A stretch of DNA of 64,000 bases, taken from Streptomyces parvulus. Lineage in GTDB: Bacteria > Actinomycetota > Actinomycetes > Streptomycetales > Streptomycetaceae. The stretch lies in assembly GCF_014648855.1 (NCBI RefSeq), contig NZ_BMRX01000010.1:1-64000 (forward strand). The letters are read 5' to 3'. The notes below the pieces were generated by a model. That model saw only the letters and a program-made list of their open reading frames with translations. It was not told where the DNA came from and did no database searches. Within the stretch, counting starts at the first letter, position 1, and every line of letters begins with the position of its first letter. Made by a program: the position numbers and the translations under genes. Shown piece after piece: positions 32,858 to 40,866 of this stretch.

Positions 32858-33739
32858 TCAGGGCGAGTGGAACGGCAGTCCGGCGTCGGCCACCAGTTCC
32901 AGGTCCTCCGTCTCGTCGGCGGGCAGCAGCGTCGCCGTGCCGTCGGTGACCGGGACGACCCCTAGCTCCAGCAGCTCGGCCATCGCGGCGCCGCCCGCCA
33001 TGTCGCGCACCTGGAGCTGGTAGCGCGCGGTGGTGCGGTAGGTGCCGCCGCCGTCGTCGCCGGTGCGCTGGAGGAAGCCGGACTCGGTGAGGAAGGCGGC
33101 GGCCTTGCCGACGATGCCGGTGGTGGAGCCGGGGAGCCTGCGGGCGTCCTTGGTGGCGCCGGTCGCGCTGCGTCTGGCCCAGATCCGCCAGGCGGCCTCC
33201 AGACCGGGGGCGTCGGTGGCGGGGTCGGTGTTCTCGCCCTGCTCGTCGGCGCGCTCCTCCAGGCGGCGGCAGGCCTGGCGGACGAAGGCGTCCACTCCGT
33301 TGACCGTGACGCGGCCGATGTAGCCGTCGTCGGCGAGGTCCTCGGGGCGCGGGTAGGCCATGGCGGCGACGGCGAGGTGGGCGAGGCCGTGCAGGAAGCG
33401 GTCGCCGGAATCGGTGGCGGCGCGGCGCGCGTAGTCGCCCATGCGGACGGCGAAGACCGAGTCCTCTGCGGCGGTGACGGCCATCCCCGCGCGGGGGGAC
33501 ACCTCCAGGACGACCAGTCCGAGTCCGGCCGCGACGGCGTCGGCGAGGCGCGCGAAGGGCGGGTCCTCGCGGTACCGGCGCAGCAGGTCGGCGTACTCCT
33601 GGTCGCGGGCGGGCAGCAGCTTGGGCTGGAGGCCGAAGGCGACGAGCCGCGCCGCGTCCGCGGCGTCGGCGGGCGTGACGGCCGCGGTGGCGGGCGCGGC
33701 ACCCGCCTCCGGTTCGCTCCGGTCGACGTGCTCGGTCAC
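32858..33739 (-). CDS. MukE/JetB-like accessory (winged-helix, KITE-type) subunit, inferred
   Basis: A 293-residue protein lying between a kleisin-like gene and the SMC-like gene. The C-terminal half looks like tandem winged helices (GIVGKAAAFLTESGFLQRTG, then YRTTARYQLQVRDMAGGAAM). No enzyme motif or membrane segment is visible. GTG start at 33739 with AAGGAG eight bases upstream. The order A-B-C with the SMC gene last equals that of mukFEB, mksFEB and jetABC operons, so the MukE/JetB role is assigned by position and fold impression, not by a recognised motif. Confidence 0.72.
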   Translation of the reverse strand: MTEHVDRSEPEAGAAPATAAVTPADAADAARLVAFGLQPKLLPARDQEYADLLRRYREDPPFARLADAVAAGLGLVVLEVSPRAGMAVTAAEDSVFAVRMGDYARRAATDSGDRFLHGLAHLAVAAMAYPRPEDLADDGYIGRVTVNGVDAFVRQACRRLEERADEQGENTDPATDAPGLEAAWRIWARRSATGATKDARRLPGSTTGIVGKAAAFLTESGFLQRTGDDGGGTYRTTARYQLQVRDMAGGAAMAELLELGVVPVTDGTATLLPADETEDLELVADAGLPFHSP

Positions 33740-33861
33740 GGTCGGTACTCCTTGCTGTGCGGTCGCCGGGCGCGGTGCGCACGCCCGGCGTGGTCCTGAC
33801 GCCGGTCGCCGCCGGGGTGCCCCACGTGGTTCTGGCGGCCGCCGCCGTGCGGTCGCCCGGC

Positions 33862-33897
33862 GTGGCGGTGGCGGTGGCGGTGGCGGTGGCGGTGGGG
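33862..33897. repeat. GTGGCG hexamer repeat between the MukE-like and MukF-like genes
   Basis: Five perfect GTGGCG units followed by a variant GTGGGG occupy 36 bp of the 163-bp intergenic gap 33740-33902. Copy number of such tracts can change by slippage. The rest of the gap shows no gene. Confidence 0.8.
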
Positions 33898-33902
33898 GAC
33901 GG

Positions 33903-35429
33903 TCACGCCGCCTCCGTCCGGGCCGCGGCCATGCCCGCCGCGTCCAGCAGCGCGGTGCCGACGATGAGGTCGGCGCCGCCGAACTCGTGGTCGTCCAGCT
34001 CGGTGCCGTCGTCCACGGCGAACAGCAGCTTGGGTTCGCCCTGCCGGTAGGCGGTGCCGACCGGCGGGCTGGCCGCGTGGACGGCCAGCAGGGCGACCAG
34101 GTAGGGCAGTTCGGGGTCCTGGGCGCGGGCGTCGGCCAGCAGCCCCGAGAGCCGGCGCGGGGCGTCGTGCGGGAGGTCGAGCAGCTCCGTCGCGGCCGCG
34201 AGCTGCTCCTCGCTGAAGCGGCTGTCGTCCGGGGTGGCGATCAGGTCGGGTTCCGGCATCTCGGCGCCCAGGTGCTCCCGCTCCACCGGCGGGGTCAGCA
34301 GTAGGTCGACGAGGTCGCCGACCCGGACCGAGACGGGCGTGCGCAGCCCGGTGCCGCGGGCGAAGAAGGCGTCGGTGACGCGCAGCGCCCGCTCCAGGGG
34401 CAACGGCAGGACGGGGGCGACCAGATGGCCGTACAGATCGAGGCCGGAGGTGGTCAGGGGGGTGGCGAAGGCCTGCCGGTCCTGCTCGGCGCGGAAGAGG
34501 GGGCCGGCCTCCAGGAGGCGGGACTGGAGCTGGGTGTGGCGGCGGATGCAGTCCTTGACGATGTCGACCAGCTCGGCCGCGCGGCGCTTGTGCTCGGGGT
34601 CCTCGGTCTCGTCGCGGGCCTTGCGGATGTTGGTGAGGATCGCGTTCTCGTGCCGGTAGCGGTCGGCGACGTGGTCGAGGGCCTCGGCGATCATGTCGGG
34701 GACGGCGCTCAGCCAGTCCACCGCCCGGACGTTGCGCCGGGTGGCGTCCAGGGCGCGGCGCAGGGTCTCGGAGTACTGCACGGTCCGGTACCTGGCCTGC
34801 TCGGCGGCGAGCTGGGCGTCGGCGAGGCGGCCCCGGCTGATCAGCACCTCCAGCTTGACCTCGGCGGCGATCTGGGCGCTGGTGACATCGGTGTCCAGGG
34901 CGCCGACCAGGACGTTGACCGCCTCGTCCGTGGTGCGCAGGTACACGGTGCCGCCGGGGCCGGGGACCTCCTCCAGGAGCTTGAAGTCGTAGTCGCGGCG
35001 CACGTAGGTGCCGTCCGGTCCGAACGTGCCGTACACGGCGCGGAACCCGCGGTCGACGCTGCCGACGTTGATCAGGTTCTCCAGGACCCAGCGGGCCACC
35101 CGCTCGTGCTCGCCGGCGGGGCGGCGCGGGGCCTGCGCGGCGACGCGCGGGATCAGCCTGGCCACTATCTGGTCGTGGTCGGCGCCGGTGTCGAAGTCCA
35201 TGTTGAGGGTGACGAGGTCGATGGCGGCGAGGGCGACCTCGGCCATCCCGTACACCGAGTACTCGCCCGCGAGGTTGGCCTTGCGGTTGTCGAGGTCGTG
35301 CAGCGGCGCCGTGCAGGCGAGCGCCCGCAGCCGCCGTGCCAGCCCCTCGTCGGCGGCCGGGCCCGGGGCGGGGCGCGGCCCCGCGCTGAGCTGGGGCGGA
35401 ACGCTGTCCGTCGGTGCAGGCGAAGTCAC
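33903..35429 (-). CDS. MukF/JetA-like kleisin subunit, inferred
   Basis: A 508-residue, mostly helical protein, first gene of the SMC-like operon. The N-terminal part (DLDNRKANLAGEYSVYGMAE) is followed by helical regions resembling a MukF-type middle domain (LRRALDATRRNVRAVDWLSA, RHENAILTNIRKARDETED) and a C-terminal globular part. No catalytic motif is visible. The GTG at 35429 is chosen: a TAGTCT box ends seven bases upstream, which would make the message leaderless; an ATG at 35459 lacks a ribosome site and would lie inside that promoter. The kleisin role rests on operon position and helical character. Confidence 0.72.
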   Translation of the reverse strand: MTSPAPTDSVPPQLSAGPRPAPGPAADEGLARRLRALACTAPLHDLDNRKANLAGEYSVYGMAEVALAAIDLVTLNMDFDTGADHDQIVARLIPRVAAQAPRRPAGEHERVARWVLENLINVGSVDRGFRAVYGTFGPDGTYVRRDYDFKLLEEVPGPGGTVYLRTTDEAVNVLVGALDTDVTSAQIAAEVKLEVLISRGRLADAQLAAEQARYRTVQYSETLRRALDATRRNVRAVDWLSAVPDMIAEALDHVADRYRHENAILTNIRKARDETEDPEHKRRAAELVDIVKDCIRRHTQLQSRLLEAGPLFRAEQDRQAFATPLTTSGLDLYGHLVAPVLPLPLERALRVTDAFFARGTGLRTPVSVRVGDLVDLLLTPPVEREHLGAEMPEPDLIATPDDSRFSEEQLAAATELLDLPHDAPRRLSGLLADARAQDPELPYLVALLAVHAASPPVGTAYRQGEPKLLFAVDDGTELDDHEFGGADLIVGTALLDAAGMAAARTEAA

Positions 35430-35466
35430 GGTGCACAGACTAGGTCCTCGGTCTGACATCGACCCA

Positions 35467-35536
35467 AACGACGCAGATGCGGCCCGTCCCGGCGGGGCCG
35501 GAACGACGCAGATGCGCCCCGTCCCGGCGGGGCCGG
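35467..35536. repeat. Tandem duplication, two 35-bp units
   Basis: Units 35467-35501 and 35502-35536 are identical except at one base. Each starts AACGACGCAGATGCG and contains a GC-rich partly self-complementary core (CCCGTCCCGGCGGGG). The repeat fills the gap between the GntR stop (35544) and the kleisin-like gene, so it may act as a terminator or as a regulatory site. Confidence 0.85.
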
Positions 35537-35543
35537 CACCGGC

Positions 35544-36239
35544 CTATCCGTCGTCGCCCACCCGGCGCAGATAGACCTCGACGACGCGCTCGAGCGAGTC
35601 GTCGAGGTAGGCGGCGAGCAGTCGCTCCGCCGTCTCCCGCCCGCCGTCCTCCAGGGCGGCCAGGATCTCCGCGTTCCGCGCGATGTACGGCTCGTGCAGG
35701 CGCCGCGGGTCGTCCACCACGTGGAAGGCGAGACGCAGTTCGGCGAAGACGCTGCGCATCAGCTCGTCGGTGCGCTCGCTGCCGGCGAGGGCGACCAGCT
35801 CCCGGTGGAAGTGGATGTTGGCCGTACCCACGCCTTTCCAGTCACCTTCGCGGGCCGACCGGCGCCCGTCCTCGACGGCCTCGGCGAGGCCGTCGAGGGC
35901 GTACGGGGGCTCGCCGAGGCCGCGTACGACCGCGCACTCGACGAGGGAGCGGGTGCGGTAGATGTCCTCGACGTCCTCGACGGTCAGGACCCGGACGAAG
36001 ACGCCCCGGTTCAGTTCGTGGACGAGCAGGCGCTCGTGCGTGAGCAGCCGGAACGACTCGCGCAGGGTGTTGCGGGAGACGCCGAGGGCGCCGCCGATGC
36101 TGTCCTCCGACAGCCGGGTCCCGGGCGGGAAGTACCCCTCGGCGATCCGGCTCCTGAGGATGTCCGAGACCCGCTCGGCGGTGCTGGTCCGGCCCAGGAG
36201 GGCGCGGTCGTCGGCCAGTCCCGTCAACTGCTCTGCCAT
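35544..36239 (-). CDS. GntR-family regulator (FadR/FCD subfamily) of the 5-oxoproline operon
   Basis: A 231-residue repressor: N-terminal winged helix (about 20-85, with RLSEDSIGGALGVSRNTLRE as the DNA-reading region) and a C-terminal all-helical FCD domain whose metal or ligand residues include the HFHRELV segment. ATG at 36239. It is divergent from the MFS-DUF1445-pxpABC operon, and the 118-bp gap holds a 21-bp palindrome inside the predicted operon promoter. Regulation of that operon, perhaps in response to 5-oxoproline, is inferred from this layout. Confidence 0.9.
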   Translation of the reverse strand: MAEQLTGLADDRALLGRTSTAERVSDILRSRIAEGYFPPGTRLSEDSIGGALGVSRNTLRESFRLLTHERLLVHELNRGVFVRVLTVEDVEDIYRTRSLVECAVVRGLGEPPYALDGLAEAVEDGRRSAREGDWKGVGTANIHFHRELVALAGSERTDELMRSVFAELRLAFHVVDDPRRLHEPYIARNAEILAALEDGGRETAERLLAAYLDDSLERVVEVYLRRVGDDG

Positions 36240-36283
36240 GCCCGGAATTCAATCGCAGATACCAGAACGAAACAACAGGGGTA

Positions 36284-36312
36284 TTGAGGGATCGTTGAAC
36301 GATCCCTACGGT
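36284..36312 (+). promoter_or_regulatory. Predicted promoter of the 5-oxoproline operon
   Basis: TTGAGG at 36284-36289 and TACGGT at 36307-36312 with a 17-bp spacer, about 45 bp before the MFS start at 36358. Confidence 0.55.
36287..36307. promoter_or_regulatory. Palindromic operator candidate for the GntR regulator
   Basis: Perfect 9-bp arms AGGGATCGT and ACGATCCCT around a 3-bp centre TGA. It fills the spacer between the predicted -35 and -10, so binding would exclude RNA polymerase. Size and symmetry suit a dimeric FCD-type GntR protein. Confidence 0.65.
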
Positions 36313-36357
36313 GTCAGGAAGTGCACGCACCCTCCGTCCTCCCCCTGCGAGGTGCCC

Positions 36358-37677
36358 ATGAGCACAACCCCTCCCCCGCGGATCCTGCCCACCGGCACGC
36401 AGCCCGGCGCGGGCGAACCCACCGCGGAAGAAGGCCCGTTCGGCTGGCTGCGCGCCCTCGGCCCCAGGGGCCGGCGCGCCTTCGGCGGCGCGTTCGGCGG
36501 GTACGCCCTCGACTCGTACGACTACTTCACGCTGCCGCTCACCATGGTGGCGCTGGCCGCGTACTTCGGCCTGGACAGCGGCCAGACCGGGCTGCTCACC
36601 ACGGTCACCCTCGTCGTCTCGGCGATCGGCGGCGCCCTCGCGGGCGTGCTGGCCGACCGCGTCGGGCGCGTCAAGGCGCTGCTGCTCACCGTGATCACCT
36701 ACGCCGTCTTCACGGTGGCCTGCGGCTTCGCCCCCAACTACGAGACGCTGCTGGTCTTCCGCGCCCTCCAGGGGCTCGGCTTCGGCGGCGAGTGGGCGGT
36801 CGGCGCGATCCTGGTGGCCGAGTACGCGAGCGCCCGGCACCGGGGCCGCACCCTCGGCGCGATCCAGAGTTCCTGGGCCGTGGGCTGGGCGCTGGCGGTG
36901 GTCGTGTACACCCTGGTGTTCTCACTCGCGGGCGACGACCTGGCCTGGCGTGTCATGTTCTGGACCGGCGCGCTGCCCGCCCTGCTCGTGGTCTGGATCC
37001 GGCGCAGCGTCCACGACGCGCCGAGGGCCGCCGAGGCCCGTGCGAAGGACGCCGGCCGGGGCTCCTTCGCGGCGATCTTCAAGCCCGGCACGGCCGGGGC
37101 CCCCGGTCTGCTGCGCGTCACGCTCTTCGCGAGCCTGCTCTCCACCGGCGTCCAGGGCGGCTACTACACCCTGGCCACCTGGGTGCCGACCTATCTCAAG
37201 GACGAGCGGGACCTGTCCGTCGTCGGCACCGGCGGCTATCTGACCTTCCTGATCTCCGGCGCCTTCATCGGCTACCTGACCGGCGGTTACCTCACCGACG
37301 TACTGGGCCGCAAACGCAACATCTGGCTCTTCGCCCTGCTGTCCGCCGTCTGCATCCTGGCGTACGCCAACATCCCCGACGGCGCCAACACCCTGCTCCT
37401 GGTGCTCGGTTTCCCGCTCGGCTTCTGCATGTCGGCCATCTTCAGCGGCTTCGGCTCCTACCTGAGCGAGCTGTATCCGACGGCGGTGCGGGGCGCGGGC
37501 CAGGGCTTCACGTACAACACCGGACGCGCGGTGGGCGCCGTCTTCCCGACCACGGTCGGCTTCCTGGCCGACAGCTGGGGCGTGGGCGGCGCGCTGGTCT
37601 TCGGCGCCATCGGCTACGGCATCGCGGCCCTCGCCCTGCTGGGGCTGCCGGAGACGCGCGGAAGGGAACTGGCATGA
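36358..37677 (+). CDS. MFS transporter, probable 5-oxoproline or related acid importer
   Basis: A 439-residue major facilitator superfamily permease with twelve predicted spans. The sugar/aromatic-acid-porter type motifs are visible: LADRVGRVKALL between spans 2 and 3, FGGEWAVGAILVAEYASARHRG, and LTDVLGRKRN in the second half. Start at 36358 follows GAGGTG and begins a short Pro/Thr-rich cytoplasmic tail. Its stop overlaps the next start (ATGA at 37674-37677), so it is coupled to the DUF1445 gene and in one operon with pxpABC. The substrate is inferred from the operon. Confidence 0.88.
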   Translation: MSTTPPPRILPTGTQPGAGEPTAEEGPFGWLRALGPRGRRAFGGAFGGYALDSYDYFTLPLTMVALAAYFGLDSGQTGLLTTVTLVVSAIGGALAGVLADRVGRVKALLLTVITYAVFTVACGFAPNYETLLVFRALQGLGFGGEWAVGAILVAEYASARHRGRTLGAIQSSWAVGWALAVVVYTLVFSLAGDDLAWRVMFWTGALPALLVVWIRRSVHDAPRAAEARAKDAGRGSFAAIFKPGTAGAPGLLRVTLFASLLSTGVQGGYYTLATWVPTYLKDERDLSVVGTGGYLTFLISGAFIGYLTGGYLTDVLGRKRNIWLFALLSAVCILAYANIPDGANTLLLVLGFPLGFCMSAIFSGFGSYLSELYPTAVRGAGQGFTYNTGRAVGAVFPTTVGFLADSWGVGGALVFGAIGYGIAALALLGLPETRGRELA

Positions 37678-38507
37678 CGCACTCCCGACCGGTGGCCGAG
37701 GACCGGCCGCTCGCCCTCGTGGAGCGGCACGCGCCCGCGTGGAGCCCGAGAACCGCCCGCGCCCGCTTCCGGAAAGGGCTGACCGGCCCCACGGCGGGCG
37801 TCGCGGCCGGCCACACCCAGGCCAACCTGATCTCGGTGCCCGCCGACTGGGCGTACGACATGCTGCTGTTCTGCACCCGCAACCCGCAGCCCTGCCCGGT
37901 GCTCGACGTCACCGACGCCGGTTCCTGGACCACCGTGCTCGCCGACGGCGCGGACCTGCGCACCGATCTGCCCCGCTACCGGGTGTGGCGGGACGGCGAG
38001 CTGGTGGAGGAGCCGACCGACGTGCGGGCGCACTGGCGGGACGACCTGGTGACGTTCCTGATCGGGTGCAGCTTCACCTTCGAGTGGGCCCTGTCCTCGG
38101 CCGGCGTCCCGATCCGGCACGTGGAGCAGGGGCGCAACGTCCCGATGTACGTCACCACGCGCCAGTGCCGTCCGGCGGGCCGGCTGCACGGTCCGATGGT
38201 GGTGTCGATGCGGCCCGTGCCGCCCGCGCACCTGTCGGCGGCGATCCACGAGACCAGCCTGCTGCCGGCCGTGCACGGCGGCCCCGTGCACTGCGGCGAC
38301 CCGTCGGCGCTCGGTGTGGCGGACCTGGACCGGCCGGACTTCGGCGACCCGGTGGACGCCGGGCCGGACGACATCCCGGTGTTCTGGGCCTGCGGGGTCA
38401 CTCCGCAGGCGGCCGTGATGGCCTCGCGCCCGCCCTTCGCCCTGACCCACGCGCCGGGCCAGATGTTCCTCACCGACGCGCGCGACGAGCAGTACCGCGT
38501 CGTCTGA
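37674..38507 (+). CDS. DUF1445 (YcsI-type) putative hydro-lyase
   Basis: A 277-residue DUF1445 protein, annotated in databases as a putative hydro-lyase and related to mitochondrial D-glutamate cyclase, which makes 5-oxo-D-proline from D-glutamate. Family features: LTGPTAGVAAGHTQANLISV near the N-terminus, FLIGCSFTFEWAL, and the conserved C-terminal FWACGVTPQAAVM. In Bacillus the ycsFGI-kipIA genes place a homologue next to pxpA/B/C too. Possible role: interconversion of D-glutamate or D-5-oxoproline feeding the oxoprolinase. That reaction is not shown for bacterial members as far as I know. Confidence 0.85.
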   Translation: MTHSRPVAEDRPLALVERHAPAWSPRTARARFRKGLTGPTAGVAAGHTQANLISVPADWAYDMLLFCTRNPQPCPVLDVTDAGSWTTVLADGADLRTDLPRYRVWRDGELVEEPTDVRAHWRDDLVTFLIGCSFTFEWALSSAGVPIRHVEQGRNVPMYVTTRQCRPAGRLHGPMVVSMRPVPPAHLSAAIHETSLLPAVHGGPVHCGDPSALGVADLDRPDFGDPVDAGPDDIPVFWACGVTPQAAVMASRPPFALTHAPGQMFLTDARDEQYRVV

Positions 38508-38552
38508 CGCCGGGCGCCCCCGCGGGCGCCCGAGACCGGAGACACTGGAGTC

Positions 38553-39311
38553 ATGACCTCGATCGACCTCAACGCCGACCTCGGCGAGGGCTTCGGCCGC
38601 TGGCGGCTCACCGACGACGAGGGCCTGCTCTCGATCGTCACCAGCGCCAACGTCGCGTGCGGCTTCCACGCCGGGGACCCGCCGACCATGCGGCGGGTGT
38701 GCGAGCTGGCGGCCGAGCGGGGCGTGACGGTCGGCGCCCAGGTCTCCTACCGGGACCTCGCCGGCTTCGGCCGGCGGGCCATGGACGTGCCGCCCGCCGA
38801 GCTGGCGGCGGAGGTGGCCTACCAGATCGGCGCCCTGGAGGTCTTCGCCCGCGCGGCGGGCACGCGCGTGGCCTACGTCAAACCGCACGGTGCCCTGTAC
38901 AACCGGGTGGTCCGGGACGAGGAGCAGGCCGCGGCGGTCGTCGACGGCGTGCTGCTGGCGGGCGGCGCGCTGCCCGTGCTGGGACTTCCCGGCTCGCGCG
39001 TCCTGGAGCGCGCGGCGGGCGCCGGGCTCCCGGTGGTGCCGGAGGCGTTCGCCGACCGGGCGTACACGGACCGGGGCACGCTGGTGCCGCGCGGGCAGGA
39101 GGGCGCGGTGGTCGCCGAGCCGGAGTCCGTCGTCGCCCGTTCCGTGGAGCTGGCCCGCTCCGGCACGGTCACCGCCCTGTCGGGCGCCGTCGTCGAGGTC
39201 CGCGCGCGCTCCCTGTGCGTGCACGGCGACACGCCGGGCGCGGTGGACCTGGCCCGCCGGGTGCGGGAGCGGCTGGAGGCGTCGGGGGTCCGGGTGGAGG
39301 CGTTCGCGTGA
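38553..39311 (+). CDS. pxpA: 5-oxoprolinase subunit A (LamB/YcsF family)
   Basis: A 252-residue LamB/YcsF protein. With PxpB and PxpC it forms the prokaryotic ATP-dependent 5-oxoprolinase that opens 5-oxoproline to glutamate. Family signatures: IDLNADLGEGFGRW at the N-terminus, SANVACGFHAGDP, and VKPHGALYN. Length is normal (about 250). It lies 45 bp after the DUF1445 gene, and its stop overlaps the pxpB GTG start. Confidence 0.95.
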   Translation: MTSIDLNADLGEGFGRWRLTDDEGLLSIVTSANVACGFHAGDPPTMRRVCELAAERGVTVGAQVSYRDLAGFGRRAMDVPPAELAAEVAYQIGALEVFARAAGTRVAYVKPHGALYNRVVRDEEQAAAVVDGVLLAGGALPVLGLPGSRVLERAAGAGLPVVPEAFADRAYTDRGTLVPRGQEGAVVAEPESVVARSVELARSGTVTALSGAVVEVRARSLCVHGDTPGAVDLARRVRERLEASGVRVEAFA

Positions 39312-39934
39312 ACGTCCTGCCGGTCGGCGACGACGCCCTGCTGGTCGAGGTCGCCTCGGGCGAGGAGGCCGAGGCACTGCACGCGGAGCTGCTGCGGCGC
39401 CGCACCGAGGGAGCGCTCGCCGCCCGGGAGATCGTCCCGGCGGCGCGCACCGTCCTGCTCGACGGCCTCGCCGACCGGGCCCGCGTCGCGGCGGAACTGG
39501 CCGCCGCCGAGGTGCCTCCGGCTCCCCCGCGCGCGGGGCGGATCCTCGAGATCCCGGTCCGCTACGACGGCCCGGACCTGGCCGACGTGGCCGCGCACTG
39601 GGGCGTGGCGCCGCGGGAGGTGGTCCGGGTCCACACGGACACCGAGTTCCTGGTCGCCTTCTGCGGGTTCGCGCCCGGCTTCGGCTACCTGACCGGGCTT
39701 CCCGCCCGCTACGACGTGCCGCGCCGGGACACACCGCGCACGGCCGTGCCGGCCGGCTCGGTGGCGCTGGCGGGCCCCTACACGGGCGTGTACCCGCGGT
39801 CGTCGCCGGGCGGCTGGCAGTTGATCGGCACCACCGACGCCGTGCTGTGGGACCACACGCGCGTGCCCGCGGCGCTGCTGTCGCCCGGCACGCGCGTGCG
39901 GTTCGTCTCCCGGGGGCACCGGGGGGACGGATGA
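39308..39934 (+). CDS. pxpB: 5-oxoprolinase subunit B (KipI/allophanate hydrolase subunit 1 family)
   Basis: A 208-residue subunit. Family motifs CGFAPGFGYLTGLP and GSVALAGPYTGVYPRSSPGG are intact. GTG start at 39308 shares bases with the pxpA stop, and its own stop overlaps the pxpC ATG at 39931; the three subunits are thus translated in fixed proportion. The Bacillus homologue KipI also inhibits the sporulation kinase KinA, but nothing here indicates that role. Confidence 0.94.
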   Translation: MNVLPVGDDALLVEVASGEEAEALHAELLRRRTEGALAAREIVPAARTVLLDGLADRARVAAELAAAEVPPAPPRAGRILEIPVRYDGPDLADVAAHWGVAPREVVRVHTDTEFLVAFCGFAPGFGYLTGLPARYDVPRRDTPRTAVPAGSVALAGPYTGVYPRSSPGGWQLIGTTDAVLWDHTRVPAALLSPGTRVRFVSRGHRGDG

Positions 39935-40800
39935 CGGACCGTGCGCTCGCCGTCGTGCGGGCCGGTGCCCTGACCACCGTGCAGGACCGGGGCCGCCCGG
40001 GTCACGCGCACCTCGGCGTCCCCCGGTCCGGGGCGCTCGACGCGCCCGCGGCCGCGCTGGTCAACCGCCTGGTCGGCAACCTGCCGGGGGCGGCCGTCCT
40101 GGAGACCACGCTCACCGGGTGCGCGCTGCGCCCGCGGTGCGCGGTGACCGTGGCGGTCGCCGGCGCGCCCTGCCCGGTGACCGTCGACGGGCGGCCGGTG
40201 TCCTGGGGCGCCCCGGTCGGCGTGCCGGCGGGCGCGCTGCTCGACGTCGGCCCGGCCGGTTCCGGCGTCCGCTCCTACGTGGCCGTCTCCGGTGGCGTCC
40301 TCGTCGAGCAGGTCCTCGGCAGCCGCTCCACCGACCTGCTGTCCGGCCTGGGACCGCCGCCCCTCTGCGACGGCGCGGTGCTCGCCCTCGGCCGGCCCGG
40401 CGGGCGGCGCGCCCGGGTGGACGTCGCGCCGCAGCCGGCGCCCCCGGCCGAGCTGGTCCTGCGGGTGGCGCCGGGCCCGCGCGCCGACTGGTTCACGCCC
40501 GGGGCGGTACGGACGTTCACCTCGCGCGCGTACCGGGTGTCGCCGGCGAGCAACCGCATCGGACTGCGGATGGAGGGACCCTCCCTGGAGCGGGCCCGGC
40601 CGGGCGAACTCCCCAGCGAGGGCATGGTGCTGGGCGCGGTCCAGGTGCCGCCGGACGGCCGCCCGGTGGTGTTCCTGGCCGACCATCCGACGACCGGCGG
40701 CTACCCGGTGATCGGCGTCGTGCGCCCGGCCGACCTGCCGGCGGCGGCCCAGGCGGTGCCGGGGACGCCGGTGCGATTCGTGGCGGTGGGCGCGCGCTGA
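39931..40800 (+). CDS. pxpC: 5-oxoprolinase subunit C (KipA/allophanate hydrolase subunit 2 family)
   Basis: A 289-residue subunit completing the 5-oxoprolinase. Signatures: TVQDRGRPGHAHLGVPRSGA near the N-terminus, ETTLTG, and SNRIGLRMEGP and ADHPTTGGYPVIG in the C-terminal half. Last gene of the operon; it ends 66 bp from the stop of the convergent SGNH hydrolase gene. Confidence 0.94.
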   Translation: MTDRALAVVRAGALTTVQDRGRPGHAHLGVPRSGALDAPAAALVNRLVGNLPGAAVLETTLTGCALRPRCAVTVAVAGAPCPVTVDGRPVSWGAPVGVPAGALLDVGPAGSGVRSYVAVSGGVLVEQVLGSRSTDLLSGLGPPPLCDGAVLALGRPGGRRARVDVAPQPAPPAELVLRVAPGPRADWFTPGAVRTFTSRAYRVSPASNRIGLRMEGPSLERARPGELPSEGMVLGAVQVPPDGRPVVFLADHPTTGGYPVIGVVRPADLPAAAQAVPGTPVRFVAVGAR

Positions 40801-40866
40801 CGCGGGCCGCGGTGGTCGAGAGCCCGGCGGCGGACCGGCCTCCGAGGGCCCGCCGGTGACGGCCCG

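Noticed and set aside
33862..33897. CRISPR-like or direct-repeat array
   Set aside because: The units are contiguous hexamers without spacers; it is a simple-sequence tract. No CRISPR array was seen elsewhere.
35544..36239. Could this gene be the missing JetD nuclease of the SMC operon
   Set aside because: Its sequence is a clear GntR/FCD regulator with a winged helix and belongs to the divergent 5-oxoproline operon.
39308..40800. KipI-KipA sporulation control pair
   Set aside because: With pxpA adjacent and coupled, the 5-oxoprolinase subunit assignment explains the genes better; Streptomyces lacks the KinA phosphorelay.
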